64,000 nt of DNA from Candidatus Hydrogenedentota bacterium (lineage in GTDB: Bacteria > Hydrogenedentota > Hydrogenedentia > Hydrogenedentales > SLHB01), in contig JACRLJ010000081.1 of assembly GCA_016215105.1 (NCBI GenBank), positions 44,079 through 108,078 of the forward strand. Direction: 5' to 3'. The notes beneath the pieces are model-generated. The model was not told the DNA's origin. It did no database searches and worked only from the letters and a program-made list of their open reading frames with translations. Shown one piece after another: positions 54,906-64,000 of the stretch (position 1 is the first letter of the stretch; each line of letters opens with the position of its first letter). Made by a program: the position numbers and the translations under genes.

Positions 54906-56147
54906 ATGGCGATGAACAAACTGAGCATAGAAGACCTCGATGTGAAGGGCAAACGCGTGCTGATGCGCGTGGACTTCAACGTGCCCCAAAACGAGGATGG
55001 CACGGTACGCGACGATACGCGAATCCGCGCCGCGCTACGTAGCATCAACTTTGTGCGTGAGCGGGGCGGGAAGCTCATTCTGATGTCCCACCTCGGGCGT
55101 CCCGAGGACGCGAAGAAGGCGGAGTCGGAAGAGGAAAAGGCCAAGATTCTGGCGGCCAACGCCAAGCTTACGATGGACCCTATCGCGAACAAGCTGCGTG
55201 AGATCGTTGGCGGCAAAGTGACGAAGGTCAACGACATTGCCGGCCCGGAAGTCGAGGCGGCGGTCGCCGCGATGGTTCCCGGTGACATCGTCGTACTCGA
55301 AAACACGCGTTTTAACAAGGGTGAAACGAAGAACGACGCTGAACTGTCTCAGAAGCTGGCCAAGCTCGCCGACGTCTACGTCAGCGACGCGTTCGGCAGT
55401 GTCCACCGCGCGCATTCCTCGACTGAAGGCGTCACGCATTACGTCCGCCAGAGCGCGGCGGGTTTCCTGGTCGCGAAGGAGATGGAGTACTTCAATCGCG
55501 TGCTGCACCACCCGGACCGTCCGCTTGCGGCGATATTGGGCGGCGCGAAGGTGTCGGACAAGATCATGTTGATCGAGCATCTGCTCGATCTGGTGAACGT
55601 CCTCATCATCGGCGGCGGTATGGCCTATACGTTTATGAAGGCCCAAGGCTACGAAGTTGGCGATTCGCTGCTGGAGGCGGACAAACTCGACGTGGCGAAG
55701 ATGCTGATCGCCAAGGCGAAGGAAAAGGGCGTAGCCCTGCTGCTTCCCGAAGACACCGTCGTGGCCGACGCCTTTTCCGAAACGGCCAACAGTAGAGTGG
55801 TCGGTTTGGGTGGCATCGAAGCGGGCTGGCAAGGCCTGGATATCGGTCCAAAAACGGTCGAGAAGTTCCTGAACGCGATTAAGACCTGTAAGACCGTTGT
55901 ATGGAACGGGCCGGTGGGCGTGTTCGAAATGGATAAGTTTGGCGTTGGTACGAAGGCCATCGCGGAACTTCTTGCCGCATCACCGGGTATTACCAGTGTA
56001 ATTGGCGGTGGCGATACCGCGGCTGCTGTCAACAAATACGGCTTGGCGGACAAGATGTCCCACGTTTCCACAGGCGGCGGCGCATCACTTGAAATGCTGG
56101 AAGGCAAAGATCTGCCCGGGTTGGCAGCTCTTACGAATAAAGTGTAG
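54906..56147 (+). CDS. pgk: Phosphoglycerate kinase
   Basis: 413 residues. N-terminal substrate domain with RVDFNVPQNEDG (21-32), LMSHLGRPEDA and arginine residues contacting 3-phosphoglycerate; C-terminal nucleotide domain with VIGGGDTAAAV and VSTGGGASLEMLEG near the end. Converts 1,3-bisphosphoglycerate and ADP to 3-phosphoglycerate and ATP. RBS GGGGGAGAG. Confidence 0.97.
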   Translation: MAMNKLSIEDLDVKGKRVLMRVDFNVPQNEDGTVRDDTRIRAALRSINFVRERGGKLILMSHLGRPEDAKKAESEEEKAKILAANAKLTMDPIANKLREIVGGKVTKVNDIAGPEVEAAVAAMVPGDIVVLENTRFNKGETKNDAELSQKLAKLADVYVSDAFGSVHRAHSSTEGVTHYVRQSAAGFLVAKEMEYFNRVLHHPDRPLAAILGGAKVSDKIMLIEHLLDLVNVLIIGGGMAYTFMKAQGYEVGDSLLEADKLDVAKMLIAKAKEKGVALLLPEDTVVADAFSETANSRVVGLGGIEAGWQGLDIGPKTVEKFLNAIKTCKTVVWNGPVGVFEMDKFGVGTKAIAELLAASPGITSVIGGGDTAAAVNKYGLADKMSHVSTGGGASLEMLEGKDLPGLAALTNKV

Positions 56148-56256
56148 AATGATTGCTTCCCTCATGCCGGGGGATGAATGAAGTTACCCTGTTTCTCGGG
56201 CGTTTGCTGCACCGGCGGCGTACTGGGAAAGGGCCAATTGAAAGGAATGGTGTGTT

Positions 56257-56526
56257 ATGTCCGTAACGAAAGACCGCAAGACCGAGATCATCAAGACCCA
56301 CGCAAAACACGAGGGCGACACAGGATCTCCGGAAGTCCAGGTTGCGCTGCTCACAGAGCGCATTAATGAACTCACCGAGCACTTCAAGACGCACGCGAAG
56401 GACTTTGCAGGACGCCGCGGGTTGCTCAAGCTCGTTGGTCAGCGCCGCAGCATGCTGAACTACCTTCGCAATTCGGATATCGAGCGCTATCGCGCCATCG
56501 TGAAATCTCTCGGATTGAGAAAATAG
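56257..56526 (+). CDS. rpsO: 30S ribosomal protein S15
   Basis: 89 residues, normal size. Helix motifs [16 protein letters not shown] and [14 protein letters not shown] are typical of S15, which binds 16S rRNA early in 30S assembly. It is followed by pnp at 94 bp, the common rpsO-pnp order. Confidence 0.97.
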   Translation: MSVTKDRKTEIIKTHAKHEGDTGSPEVQVALLTERINELTEHFKTHAKDFAGRRGLLKLVGQRRSMLNYLRNSDIERYRAIVKSLGLRK

Positions 56527-56620
56527 GCTATACAGACAATTGAGAATAGATAGAGTGAAGGGAACGTTGTGGGAGACGTTCCATCAATGCAGGGCCAACG
56601 GAAAAAACGGCCCAGTGTAC

Positions 56621-58885
56621 ATGGTAGAACGTCTCTCTGTAACGATCGGCTCGGAAGAAATTACTTTCGAGACCGGTCGAATCGCCAAGCAAGCGCACGG
56701 GTCAATCCTCGTCACTTGCGGCGAAACGATGGTGTTATCGGCGGTATGCGTCGCGTCTGACACCAAACCCGGCCAGGATTTTTTCCCCCTCACGGTGGAT
56801 TACCGCGAGAAATCGGCCGCAGCCGGCCGCATTCCGGGAAACTTTTTCCGGCGTGAAAGCCGCCCCACGGAACGCGAAGTGCTGGTTTGCCGCTTGACGG
56901 ACCGCCCGTTGCGCCCCTTGTTCCCCGCCGGTTTCTACAACGAAGTGCAAGTGTTCGGGATAGTCTATTCGGCCGACAACGAGAACAATCCGGACATTAT
57001 GTCCATCAACGGCGCATCAGCGGCGTTGCACATCTCGAAGATTCCGTTTGACGGTCCCATCGGCGCGGTGCGCGTAGGCCGTATTGGTGGCGAGTTGGTC
57101 ATAAACCCCAAGCACGGTGAGATGGCGGAGAGCGATCTGGACATCGTGATCGCAGGTACGGCCGACGCCATCTTCATGGTGGAGGGCAAAGCCGACGAAG
57201 TGTCTGAAGAGGTTATGCTTCAGGCGCTCGAGTTTGGCCACGCCAACATCAAGAAGATTTGCGCGTGCATCGAGCAGTTGCGCGAGAAGGCCGGTCAACC
57301 GAAGATGGAGTTCGCGGCGCCGGTGTTGGATCCTACGGTGCTGGCGGACGTCGAGAGTTACACCGAGGCGCGCTTTCAGGAGATCCTCAAGATCGCCGAG
57401 AAGCATCCGCGTCAGGACGCGATTTCCGCGCTCAAGTCGGACGTCAAGAAGCACTTGCTGGAGAAGTACGGCGAGGAGTTGTTCGAGGAACGCGCGTCCG
57501 CGGTTTCCGAAGCCTACGACGAGACCGAGTACCGTTTGATGCGCGAGCAGGTCATTAAGACCAGCACCCGCATTGACGGCCGCGCCCTGGATCAGGTTCG
57601 TCCGATTACCATCGAGGTGGGGTTCCTTCCGCGCGCGCACGGATCGTGCCTTTTTACGCGCGGTGAAACGCAAGCCATCGTTACGACAACCCTTGGCACG
57701 AGCCGCGACGAGCAACGTCTGGATGAGTTGACGGGCGAGGCCTTCAGCCGCTTCATGCTTCACTACAACTTTCCGAGTTGGTCGGTTGGCGAAGTCAAGC
57801 GCATCGCCGGACCGGGCCGCCGCGAGGTGGGTCACGGCAAGTTGGCGGAGCGGGCGCTGGGCGGAATGGTTCCGGTTGATGGCGAAGGCGAAGAGACCGA
57901 CGCGAAGCCCTTCCCGTACACGCTGCGTATCGTCTCCGATATCACGGAGAGCAATGGGTCGAGTTCGATGGCTACCGTTTGCGGAGGCTCCTTGAGCCTT
58001 ATGGATGCGGGCGTGCCGATTAAGGCGCCTGTGGCTGGTATCGCGATGGGCCTCATCAAAGAGGGCGACGAGGCCCGTATCCTCAGCGACATTCTTGGCG
58101 CGGAAGATCACTTGGGTGACATGGACTTCAAAGTCTGCGGCACCGAAAATGGTGTTACCGCGTTTCAGATGGACATCAAGATCAAAGGTATCTCGAGCGA
58201 CTTGATGAAGCGCGCGCTCGATCAGGCCCGCCAAGGCCGTTTGCACATTCTTGGCAAGATGAACGAGTGCCTGAGCGCGCCACGACCTGAAATCTCCGCG
58301 CACGCTCCGCGTATCTACACCATCAAGATTGATGTTGACAAGATCCGCGAAGTCATCGGACCGGGCGGCAAGGTCATTCGCGAGATCCAGGTCCAGACCG
58401 GAGCGGAAATCGACGTTCAGGACGACGGCACGATCAATGTTGCCGCCGTGGACGCCGAGGGCGCGCAGGCCGCTATCGATATGATTAAGTCCATTACGGC
58501 GTCCGTCGAGGTGGGTAAGATCTATCACGGCACCGTAACCCGGATCATGAATTTTGGCGCTTTTGTCAGCCTCATCGGAAACAAAGAAGGCATGGTCCAC
58601 ATCTCGGAATTGGCGCCGGGCCGCGTCGGGGAAGTAACCGACGTCCTGGACATAGGCGATGAAGTGGACGTCAAAGTGATCGAAATCGACAAGATGGGCC
58701 GGGTCAACCTTTCCAAGGTTGCCGCCGACCGCGAATTGGGCCGCATTACCGGCGAAGACCCTGGTGAAGGCGGTGAACGTGAAAGCCGTCCGCCGCGCGA
58801 TCGAGGCGGAGACCGGCACCATGGCGGCGGGCAGCGCCGTCCCGGCGGCGGTGGCGGCGGCGGTCGTGACCGAGGCCGTCGTTAG
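56621..58885 (+). CDS. pnp: Polyribonucleotide nucleotidyltransferase (PNPase)
   Basis: 754 residues. Two RNase PH-like cores (ETGRIAKQAHGS near 18; RAHGSCLFTRGETQAIVTTT near 350), a KH domain (GPGGKVIREIQVQTGAEIDV near 590) and an S1 domain (GTVTRIMNFGAFVSL near 640). The C-terminal tail is Gly/Arg rich (about 30 residues), beyond the usual ending. It degrades RNA 3'-5' by phosphorolysis. ATG 56621 has a weak RBS; a longer TTG-initiated frame from 56540 is possible. Confidence 0.95.
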   Translation: MVERLSVTIGSEEITFETGRIAKQAHGSILVTCGETMVLSAVCVASDTKPGQDFFPLTVDYREKSAAAGRIPGNFFRRESRPTEREVLVCRLTDRPLRPLFPAGFYNEVQVFGIVYSADNENNPDIMSINGASAALHISKIPFDGPIGAVRVGRIGGELVINPKHGEMAESDLDIVIAGTADAIFMVEGKADEVSEEVMLQALEFGHANIKKICACIEQLREKAGQPKMEFAAPVLDPTVLADVESYTEARFQEILKIAEKHPRQDAISALKSDVKKHLLEKYGEELFEERASAVSEAYDETEYRLMREQVIKTSTRIDGRALDQVRPITIEVGFLPRAHGSCLFTRGETQAIVTTTLGTSRDEQRLDELTGEAFSRFMLHYNFPSWSVGEVKRIAGPGRREVGHGKLAERALGGMVPVDGEGEETDAKPFPYTLRIVSDITESNGSSSMATVCGGSLSLMDAGVPIKAPVAGIAMGLIKEGDEARILSDILGAEDHLGDMDFKVCGTENGVTAFQMDIKIKGISSDLMKRALDQARQGRLHILGKMNECLSAPRPEISAHAPRIYTIKIDVDKIREVIGPGGKVIREIQVQTGAEIDVQDDGTINVAAVDAEGAQAAIDMIKSITASVEVGKIYHGTVTRIMNFGAFVSLIGNKEGMVHISELAPGRVGEVTDVLDIGDEVDVKVIEIDKMGRVNLSKVAADRELGRITGEDPGEGGERESRPPRDRGGDRHHGGGQRRPGGGGGGGRDRGRR

Positions 58886-58911
58886 TACATAGAGTAAATA
58901 GCGCTTTGCAC

Positions 58912-58943
58912 ACACCGGGACACGAGCTTTCGTGTCCCGGTGT
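58912..58943 (+). terminator. Terminator-like hairpin after pnp
   Basis: ACACCGGGACACGA and TCGTGTCCCGGTGT (14-bp arms) around GCTT, 26 bp after the pnp stop. A weak T-run (CTTT) follows. Confidence 0.7.
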
Positions 58944-58972
58944 ACCTTTGAGCAGATCAACAAGGGAGAACG

Positions 58973-60247
58973 ATGACACAGCCATCGCTACTCGTCGAGA
59001 TCGCCCCTACCGTCAGGAAACTCGCGAACGGAATCACCGTCTTGATGGAGCCCCTTCCACATATCCATTCCGTAGCCGCCGGACTGTGGATTAAGACGGG
59101 CTCCGCGAATGAACGCTCCGAGCAGGCCGGCATTTCGCATTTCCTCGAACATCTGTTCTTCAAGGGCACCACGACTCGCACTGCCCGCCAACTCATGGAG
59201 GCGGTCGAGAGCAAAGGCGGCCACGTTAACGCGTTCACGTCTCGCGAGTACACCTGTATCTACGCCAAGACGCTCGCCGCGCACCTGGGAACCGGGATCG
59301 AAATCCTCGCCGACATCTTGAAGAATTCGCTCTTCTGCGATCTGGAGAAGGAGCGCAACGTCATCTTGGAGGAGATTGCCTCCAACGAAGACGTTCCGGA
59401 GGAATATGCTCACGATCTATTTACTGAGCGTATTTGGCCCGGGGTCCCACTGGGCCGTCCCATTACCGGCACACTGGAATCTGTGTCTGGAATAACCCTT
59501 GACGATATTCGCGCATATTACAGCGCCTGGTACTTTCCGGAAAACGTGGTAGTGTCGATCGCGGGAAACTTCGACTGCGACCGCGTGTTCGAGCAGGTGC
59601 GGCGAGAATTGGAAGGAATTCCGCCACGATCCGCGAGCTCGCAACGCGAGACGCCTCCATTCTCGTCTGGCCACCACTATGTTACCCGGGACATCACCCA
59701 GACGCACCTATGCTTTGGCTTTCCCGGTCCGTCTGCGACCGATCCCCAACGCTACGTGTATGACATGCTCAGCAACAGCCTCGGCGGCGGGCCGATTTCG
59801 CGGCTTTTCGAACGGATTCGGGAAAACGAGGGGTTGGCGTACGCAATCTACACCTTCAGTTCGTCCTATCTTACTACGGGAATGATGGGTGTTTACGCCG
59901 CGGTCGCGCCGGAGAATCTTGAGAAGACGATACGGCTTGCGTTCGAGGAAGTCCGCAAACTCCGGGATGAGCCGCTGCCCGCGGCAGAGCTCGAGACCAA
60001 TCGCGAGCAGCTCAAAGGGAATCTCCTTATGGCCCTTGAGAATACGTCCAATCGTATGACACGCATGGCCAAAGGTATGCTCTATCATGGCCGGCTGCTG
60101 ACGATTGCCGAGGTGGTCGAGGCAATCGACGCAGTAAAAGCGGCGGACATCCAGGAACTTGCGCAGGGCCTGTTTCAGCCGGAACGGTGCGCCATGCTCG
60201 TGCTGGGGCCGGAGGACGGCGCCTCGAAGCTGGACTTTGCGCTGTGA
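58973..60247 (+). CDS. M16-family zinc peptidase (processing-protease type)
   Basis: 424 residues, a usual single-subunit length. The inverted zinc motif HFLEH (HxxEH, near residue 57-61) and the downstream Glu region are present; GKGG-like flexible parts lie between. The C-terminal half lacks the motif, as usual. It may process peptides or secreted proteins. RBS AGGGAGA. The stop overlaps the dut start by 4 bp, and pnp-M16-dut is a conserved order in several phyla. Confidence 0.92.
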   Translation: MTQPSLLVEIAPTVRKLANGITVLMEPLPHIHSVAAGLWIKTGSANERSEQAGISHFLEHLFFKGTTTRTARQLMEAVESKGGHVNAFTSREYTCIYAKTLAAHLGTGIEILADILKNSLFCDLEKERNVILEEIASNEDVPEEYAHDLFTERIWPGVPLGRPITGTLESVSGITLDDIRAYYSAWYFPENVVVSIAGNFDCDRVFEQVRRELEGIPPRSASSQRETPPFSSGHHYVTRDITQTHLCFGFPGPSATDPQRYVYDMLSNSLGGGPISRLFERIRENEGLAYAIYTFSSSYLTTGMMGVYAAVAPENLEKTIRLAFEEVRKLRDEPLPAAELETNREQLKGNLLMALENTSNRMTRMAKGMLYHGRLLTIAEVVEAIDAVKAADIQELAQGLFQPERCAMLVLGPEDGASKLDFAL

Positions 60248-60699
60248 GCGAGCGCGCCATTGTCCAGGTAGCCCGTGAGCCAGGGTGCGACGACATTCCG
60301 CTTCCGTCTTACGCCACGGCGCATGCCGCCGGTCTCGATCTGCGCGCCGCAGTTGTGGAACCCGTTACATTGCCTCCAGGAGGACGCGCTGCGATCCCGA
60401 CGGGACTGCGCATCGCGCTTCCTTTAGGAATGGAAGCGCAGATTCGGCCACGCAGCGGCTTAGCGCTCAATCACGGCATTATCCTGCCGAATTCACCCGG
60501 TACGATTGACGCGGATTACCGAGGCGAGATCAAAGTGATCCTGATGAATCTCGGTCAAGATCCGTTCACTATCCAACGAGGGGACCGAATTGCGCAGATG
60601 GTGATTGTGACATTTTCACCGGTCGAGCTCGAGTTGGTGTCCATGCTCAACGACACCGCGCGAGGCGAAGGCGGATTTGGCCACACAGGACGCGTGTGA
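60244..60699 (+). CDS. dut: dUTP diphosphatase
   Basis: 151 residues, trimeric dUTPase size. Motifs: AGLDLRAA (I), RPRSGLA (II), [11 protein letters not shown] (III), RGDRIAQMV (IV) and [11 protein letters not shown] (V). It removes dUTP and provides dUMP for thymidylate synthesis. GTG 60244 overlaps the preceding stop, so it is translationally coupled. Confidence 0.96.
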   Translation: MSERAIVQVAREPGCDDIPLPSYATAHAAGLDLRAAVVEPVTLPPGGRAAIPTGLRIALPLGMEAQIRPRSGLALNHGIILPNSPGTIDADYRGEIKVILMNLGQDPFTIQRGDRIAQMVIVTFSPVELELVSMLNDTARGEGGFGHTGRV

Positions 60700-60946
60700 T
60701 CACCGAATCTTGAGGAGCGCATCGCGGGAATTCTGGAACGCTCCGCGGCAATATGATAGTCTACCGGCGCATTTTAGCTTGGTTGGAATGCGGTCCGCGC
60801 GGTGCGCCGGCATCCATAGATGCCAATACGAAGGAAACGCGCTGAGCGTTCAGGGTGGCCGGGCCGTGACGCCGGAACCACAGGTGTGGATGCCGGCACA
60901 GAATCCTAAGTTCAACCCTGGCAAACAACGATAAGGTACGATCCCA

Positions 60947-61927
60947 ATGATCCGTTCCCGCATTATCGGGACAGGCAGTTTTCTTCCTCCCAAGGTGGTG
61001 ACTAATTTCGACCTCGAAAAGATCATGGATACCACGGACGCCTGGATTCAGCAGCGCACGGGTATCAAGCAACGGCATATTGCGGAACCCGGTGTTGGCG
61101 CGGCGGATCTGGGCGCTCCCGCTGCGCGCGCGGCGCTGGACGCCGCGGGTGTTCGCCCCGAAGATATTGAACTTATCGTCTGCGGCACGACGTCGCCCGA
61201 TTACCTCTTTCCCAACACATCGTGTCTGATTCAGCATCAAATCGGCGCTACCCGGTCTGCGGCGATGGACGTTAACGCGGCATGCTCGGGATTCATGTAC
61301 GCGCTCTCCACCGCGAACGCCTATGTACGCGCCGGTGTGTACAAGACGGTCTTGGTCGTCGGCGCGGAAGTCTTGACGTATCTCTTGAATTGGGACAAGA
61401 GAGATACGGCAGTACTTTTCGGCGACGGCGCCGGCGCAGTCGTGCTGCGCGCGGAGAAAGGCGAACACGGCATCCTAACGACCCATCTAGGCGCTGATGG
61501 AGGCGCCAAGGATATCCTTTGGATGGAGGCGGGTGGATCGAAGTGCAAGGTAACCGCCGAAAATGTTGACGGCCCCGAGCGCGACGTCCGAATGAAAGGC
61601 ACCGACCTGTTCAAGCGCGCGGTCGTGGTTTTTGGCGAGGCGGCGCAGAAGGCGCTCGAAGCGACCAACATGACCGTTGCCGATATTGATTTGTTCATCC
61701 CGCACCAAGCTAACACGCGGATTATCTACACTGCCGCGGAACGATTGGGATTGGACCGCGAGAAGGTGTTTGTGAATATCGATCATGTAGCCAACACGAC
61801 AGCGGCCTCCATACCGATCGCCATTGATGAGGCCCTTCGCACCGGCCGGATACATGGTGGCGACATCATTATGCTTGCCGGATTTGGCGCGGGCTTGACG
61901 TGGGGTTCAGTTCTGCTTCGTTGGTAA
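60947..61927 (+). CDS. fabH: Beta-ketoacyl-ACP synthase III
   Basis: 326 residues. The catalytic Cys lies in VNAACSGF (near 111), the His in HQANTRI (near 250) and the Asn in NTTAAS (near 280), the FabH triad. It condenses acetyl-CoA with malonyl-ACP to start fatty acid synthesis. No plsX or rpmF is adjacent. It is preceded by 247 bp without a supported gene. Start ATG 60947 with weak RBS. Confidence 0.95.
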   Translation: MIRSRIIGTGSFLPPKVVTNFDLEKIMDTTDAWIQQRTGIKQRHIAEPGVGAADLGAPAARAALDAAGVRPEDIELIVCGTTSPDYLFPNTSCLIQHQIGATRSAAMDVNAACSGFMYALSTANAYVRAGVYKTVLVVGAEVLTYLLNWDKRDTAVLFGDGAGAVVLRAEKGEHGILTTHLGADGGAKDILWMEAGGSKCKVTAENVDGPERDVRMKGTDLFKRAVVVFGEAAQKALEATNMTVADIDLFIPHQANTRIIYTAAERLGLDREKVFVNIDHVANTTAASIPIAIDEALRTGRIHGGDIIMLAGFGAGLTWGSVLLRW

Positions 61928-61964
61928 GCGCCTGCCGAAGCTGGGCAAATCACGAAAAACGCGA

Positions 61965-62000
61965 CCAAGGCGCAATGGATTTCTCGACCCGACGCCTTGG
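61965..62000 (+). terminator. Weak hairpin after fabH
   Basis: CCAAGGCG (61965-61972) and CGCCTTGG (61993-62000) are separated by a 20-nt loop, 38 bp after fabH. No T-run. Possible terminator. Confidence 0.35.
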
Positions 62001-62024
62001 CGCCTCGCATAATGGGAGTGACTC

Positions 62025-62453
62025 ATGGGAAAACTAGAGTGGAGCGATAGCCTGTGCGTTGATGAGTCTCTCATCGATGAACAACATAAGACTTGGATTC
62101 AGAAATTGAACGACGTCTCGGTTGCGATTGAAGCCCACCAAGGTCCCACGCGCATCGCTGAGGCCCTCGAGTTCTTGAACGAATACACCAGCTTCCATTT
62201 TTCGACGGAAGAGCGGTATATGGCGAAATACGCCTACCCGGATTCAGCCGAACACTTGAAGAAGCATGCGGACCTGAAAAAGGCGTTGGCCGATCTGGAA
62301 CTGGAATACGAGGAAGAAGGCGCCACGCATCTCTTGGCGCAGTCGATAGACTTCTTTGCGGTCAATTGGCTGGTTAATCACATAACCGAAACCGATGTGA
62401 AGCTTGGCGTCTACTTCCGGTCCAAAGGAATCGCGCTGACCGACAAAATGTGA
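62025..62453 (+). CDS. Bacteriohemerythrin
   Basis: 142 residues. His and carboxylate residues of the di-iron site are visible: DEQHK (His21), HFSTEE (His62-like, Glu65-like), HLKKHADL (two His near 77 and 81) and NHITETD (His122, Asp127). It binds O2 in the cytoplasm; such proteins act in oxygen sensing, storage or delivery and are common in bacteria with respiratory flexibility. RBS GGGAG before ATG 62025. Confidence 0.92.
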   Translation: MGKLEWSDSLCVDESLIDEQHKTWIQKLNDVSVAIEAHQGPTRIAEALEFLNEYTSFHFSTEERYMAKYAYPDSAEHLKKHADLKKALADLELEYEEEGATHLLAQSIDFFAVNWLVNHITETDVKLGVYFRSKGIALTDKM

Positions 62454-62465
62454 CGCGTTCGCACG

Positions 62466-63791
62466 CTATTGGGCGGCTGTCGTGGTGTCCTTCAGCGCCG
62501 GTGCGGCTCGCGGGTGTTGGGGATCGCTCAGTCTTGAACGAAGCGCACATGCGCACGCAAGTGCGCCGAGCCCGGCGAGCACAGAAATCCCGAACATTAC
62601 CGGATACGTCAGGTAGTGGACGATCGATCCTGCCGCTACGGGAGCCAACATGAGCGGGACTCCGATGGTATTCATGAACGCAATGTAGGTTGGGCGGCGG
62701 TCCGGCGGCGCCAGCGCAAGCATATAGACCGAGCCCGCGATCGAATAGCCGTTCGTGGCCGCGCTAGCCGTTCCGTACATGAGGACATAGACCCAGACGT
62801 AGTGGGCCGCCATGAATGCTGTACCTCCGCTCAGGCGCTCCAGCAGCGTCATCCCGAGCGCCGTAAGCGGCGACAAGAGCATTACCACTGCAATCCATCT
62901 CATCAGCACGACTTCGCTGTAGTTCTTTGACACGCGCCCCCACACCGCGGCTGAGAGGCCTCCCACGAGCGTAATCGCCGCTGTAAACCATCCGGTCATT
63001 CGAGAAGGCGCATTAAACACCTCCTTTGCGTACGGGAGATAGAGCACCTGTGACATGGTCGTAAGCGCCCAGCAGCACCGGAAGAAATAGAAACGCCGGT
63101 AATCCTGATCGGCGCGGAATAACACCGGTCCCCGGCTGAGAAACTCGCGCACGGAGACGCGCTCTCGAGATACAGGTTCGATGGGTTCCTTCACCACGCA
63201 GAACATAGTGTACGCCATGATGTTGAATACGGCCCCGACGGCGATGAGCGCGGCATACTCGGAGAGATGATACGTGCCGCCCTGGTCGGATAACGCAACA
63301 ACGACCATGCCGCCGGCGACGCACCCCAATATTCCTCCGAACAACTGGCGGTACGCGAATAGCACCGGAGTCTGGTGGCGGGGAATTGCCTTGCCTACAA
63401 TGTCCATGAACGGCACTACGCAAATTCCGCCACCGCTCGAGTATACGGCGAAAAGTGCGATAAGAAGGCCGTACAATAACCACGGGTTGTACCCGTCCCA
63501 AAGTGCGAGCATTAGCGCCATGATCACCAGGCACGACGCTCGAATTACCGCGGTCACTCTGTAGACAGGCATCTTGCGCTCGCGATGTTCGACATAGCTT
63601 CCAACGAACACCTGTGGCCAAAGCCATCCGATACTATTGACACTCAACAGTAGCCCCACGCACGCGCTTGAACCGGTGAGTTGCAAGACAAGCCACGCCA
63701 ACACGGTTTCGACGGCGAAGAACGCGGAGCCAAAAGTTACGATGGCGCCGTTGCCAACAACCATCCAGAAATTGAAACGAGCGCGATTCAT
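62466..63791 (-). CDS. MFS transporter
   Basis: 441 residues, 12 predicted helices. The first helix begins at FNFWMVVGNGAIVTFGS. The cytoplasmic loop after helix 2 (YVEHRERKMPVYR) is the MFS motif A region. The C-terminal part is arginine-rich. Substrate unknown. ATG 63791 lacks a Shine-Dalgarno; 63866 is an alternative start. It converges with the hemerythrin gene (12-bp gap). Confidence 0.85.
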   Translation of the reverse strand: MNRARFNFWMVVGNGAIVTFGSAFFAVETVLAWLVLQLTGSSACVGLLLSVNSIGWLWPQVFVGSYVEHRERKMPVYRVTAVIRASCLVIMALMLALWDGYNPWLLYGLLIALFAVYSSGGGICVVPFMDIVGKAIPRHQTPVLFAYRQLFGGILGCVAGGMVVVALSDQGGTYHLSEYAALIAVGAVFNIMAYTMFCVVKEPIEPVSRERVSVREFLSRGPVLFRADQDYRRFYFFRCCWALTTMSQVLYLPYAKEVFNAPSRMTGWFTAAITLVGGLSAAVWGRVSKNYSEVVLMRWIAVVMLLSPLTALGMTLLERLSGGTAFMAAHYVWVYVLMYGTASAATNGYSIAGSVYMLALAPPDRRPTYIAFMNTIGVPLMLAPVAAGSIVHYLTYPVMFGISVLAGLGALACACALRSRLSDPQHPRAAPALKDTTTAAQ

Positions 63792-63937
63792 AGGGAGACG
63801 ATTTCGCGGTGTTGGCTTAACTGGATTCCGGTGTCTGTGAAGGCCGAAGCCATTTTGCTGCTCCATGTACGGGGCGACGGCCCGCGGAGAGACGCGGTTC
63901 CCGCCGGCTGTGGGTCATTCGAGAAGAGTATAGTGTC

Positions 63938-64000
63938 CTAGTTCGCCGGAGTATTCGTACCTGTTTTCATGCGCACAATGTGCAGCGCTTCATCGAAGAG
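63938..64000 (-). CDS. 3' end of a gene running off the window (partial)
   Basis: Twenty codons of a - strand frame plus TAG (LFDEALHIVRMKTGTNTPAN). Nothing identifies the product. The fragment is open to the right edge, and the gap to the MFS start is 146 bp. Confidence 0.45.
   Translation of the reverse strand, partial: LFDEALHIVRMKTGTNTPAN

Noticed and set aside
57017..58963. 648-codon - strand frame over pnp
   Set aside because: Shadow of pnp; low-complexity and without motifs.
60767..60934. Small gene between dut and fabH (rpmF or plsX expected there in some bacteria)
   Set aside because: The short open frame has no resemblance to L32 or PlsX and no signal; treated as non-coding.
1..64000. 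tRNA and rRNA genes
   Set aside because: No convincing tRNA cloverleaf or rRNA stretch was recognised by eye in the gaps; a tRNAscan run would be the decisive check.

Overview
The window is about 60% GC, densely coded and Gram-negative in character: an outer-membrane barrel, periplasmic c-type cytochromes, Tat and lipoprotein signals. It mixes polysaccharide-degradation genes of the kind common in planctomycetes and related candidate phyla with repeat-rich intergenic DNA and several TTG/GTG starts. A PVC/FCB-neighbourhood bacterium such as Candidatus Hydrogenedentota would fit, but no rRNA or other decisive marker is present, so this is inference.

Layout. 1-6500: secreted glycoside hydrolases (GH29 fucosidase, a very large GH42-like protein) and a GNAT acetyltransferase. 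6600-11000: small and unknown genes (zinc-ribbon membrane protein, PL22-like propeller, helical-repeat protein) separated by dispersed repeats, palindromes and a decayed copy of the promoter and 5' end of a YchF-like gene. 11035-27660: the centrepiece, a 16.6-kb nitrate respiration island, all on the + strand. It holds an Rrf2 Fe-S regulator, dihaem cytochrome c, narG, narH, narJ, a NarI-Rieske fusion, a b6-type cytochrome b, a monohaem cytochrome c with an EF-hand-like loop, two NarK-type transporters, an alginate-export-like outer-membrane barrel and an octahaem HAO-family cytochrome. 28350-32677: a Tat-lipoprotein glycosidase-like protein, a YchF-like P-loop protein and a DHH phosphoesterase. 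32715-40928 (- strand): rny, ymdB, smc, a GT4 glycosyltransferase and an alpha/beta hydrolase. 41538-45494: a glycosidase-like protein and an internally duplicated secreted protein. 46565-53458: a chemoreceptor, a sodium:solute symporter, a lipase-like protein and small unknowns. 53833-61927: housekeeping block gap, pgk, rpsO, pnp, an M16 peptidase, dut and fabH. 61928-64000: bacteriohemerythrin, an MFS transporter and a partial gene.

How the island could work (inference). Quinol is oxidised either by the NarI half, feeding NarH/NarG in the cytoplasm, or by the cytochrome b plus Rieske half, feeding the membrane-anchored cytochromes c. NarK proteins import nitrate and export nitrite. The periplasmic octahaem enzyme may then reduce nitrite, or handle hydroxylamine or NO, using electrons from those cytochromes. 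The regulator gene and the operon share a TGGA-N8-TCCA palindrome, which suggests autoregulated Fe-S-dependent control. The NarI-Rieske fusion is the most unusual feature seen.
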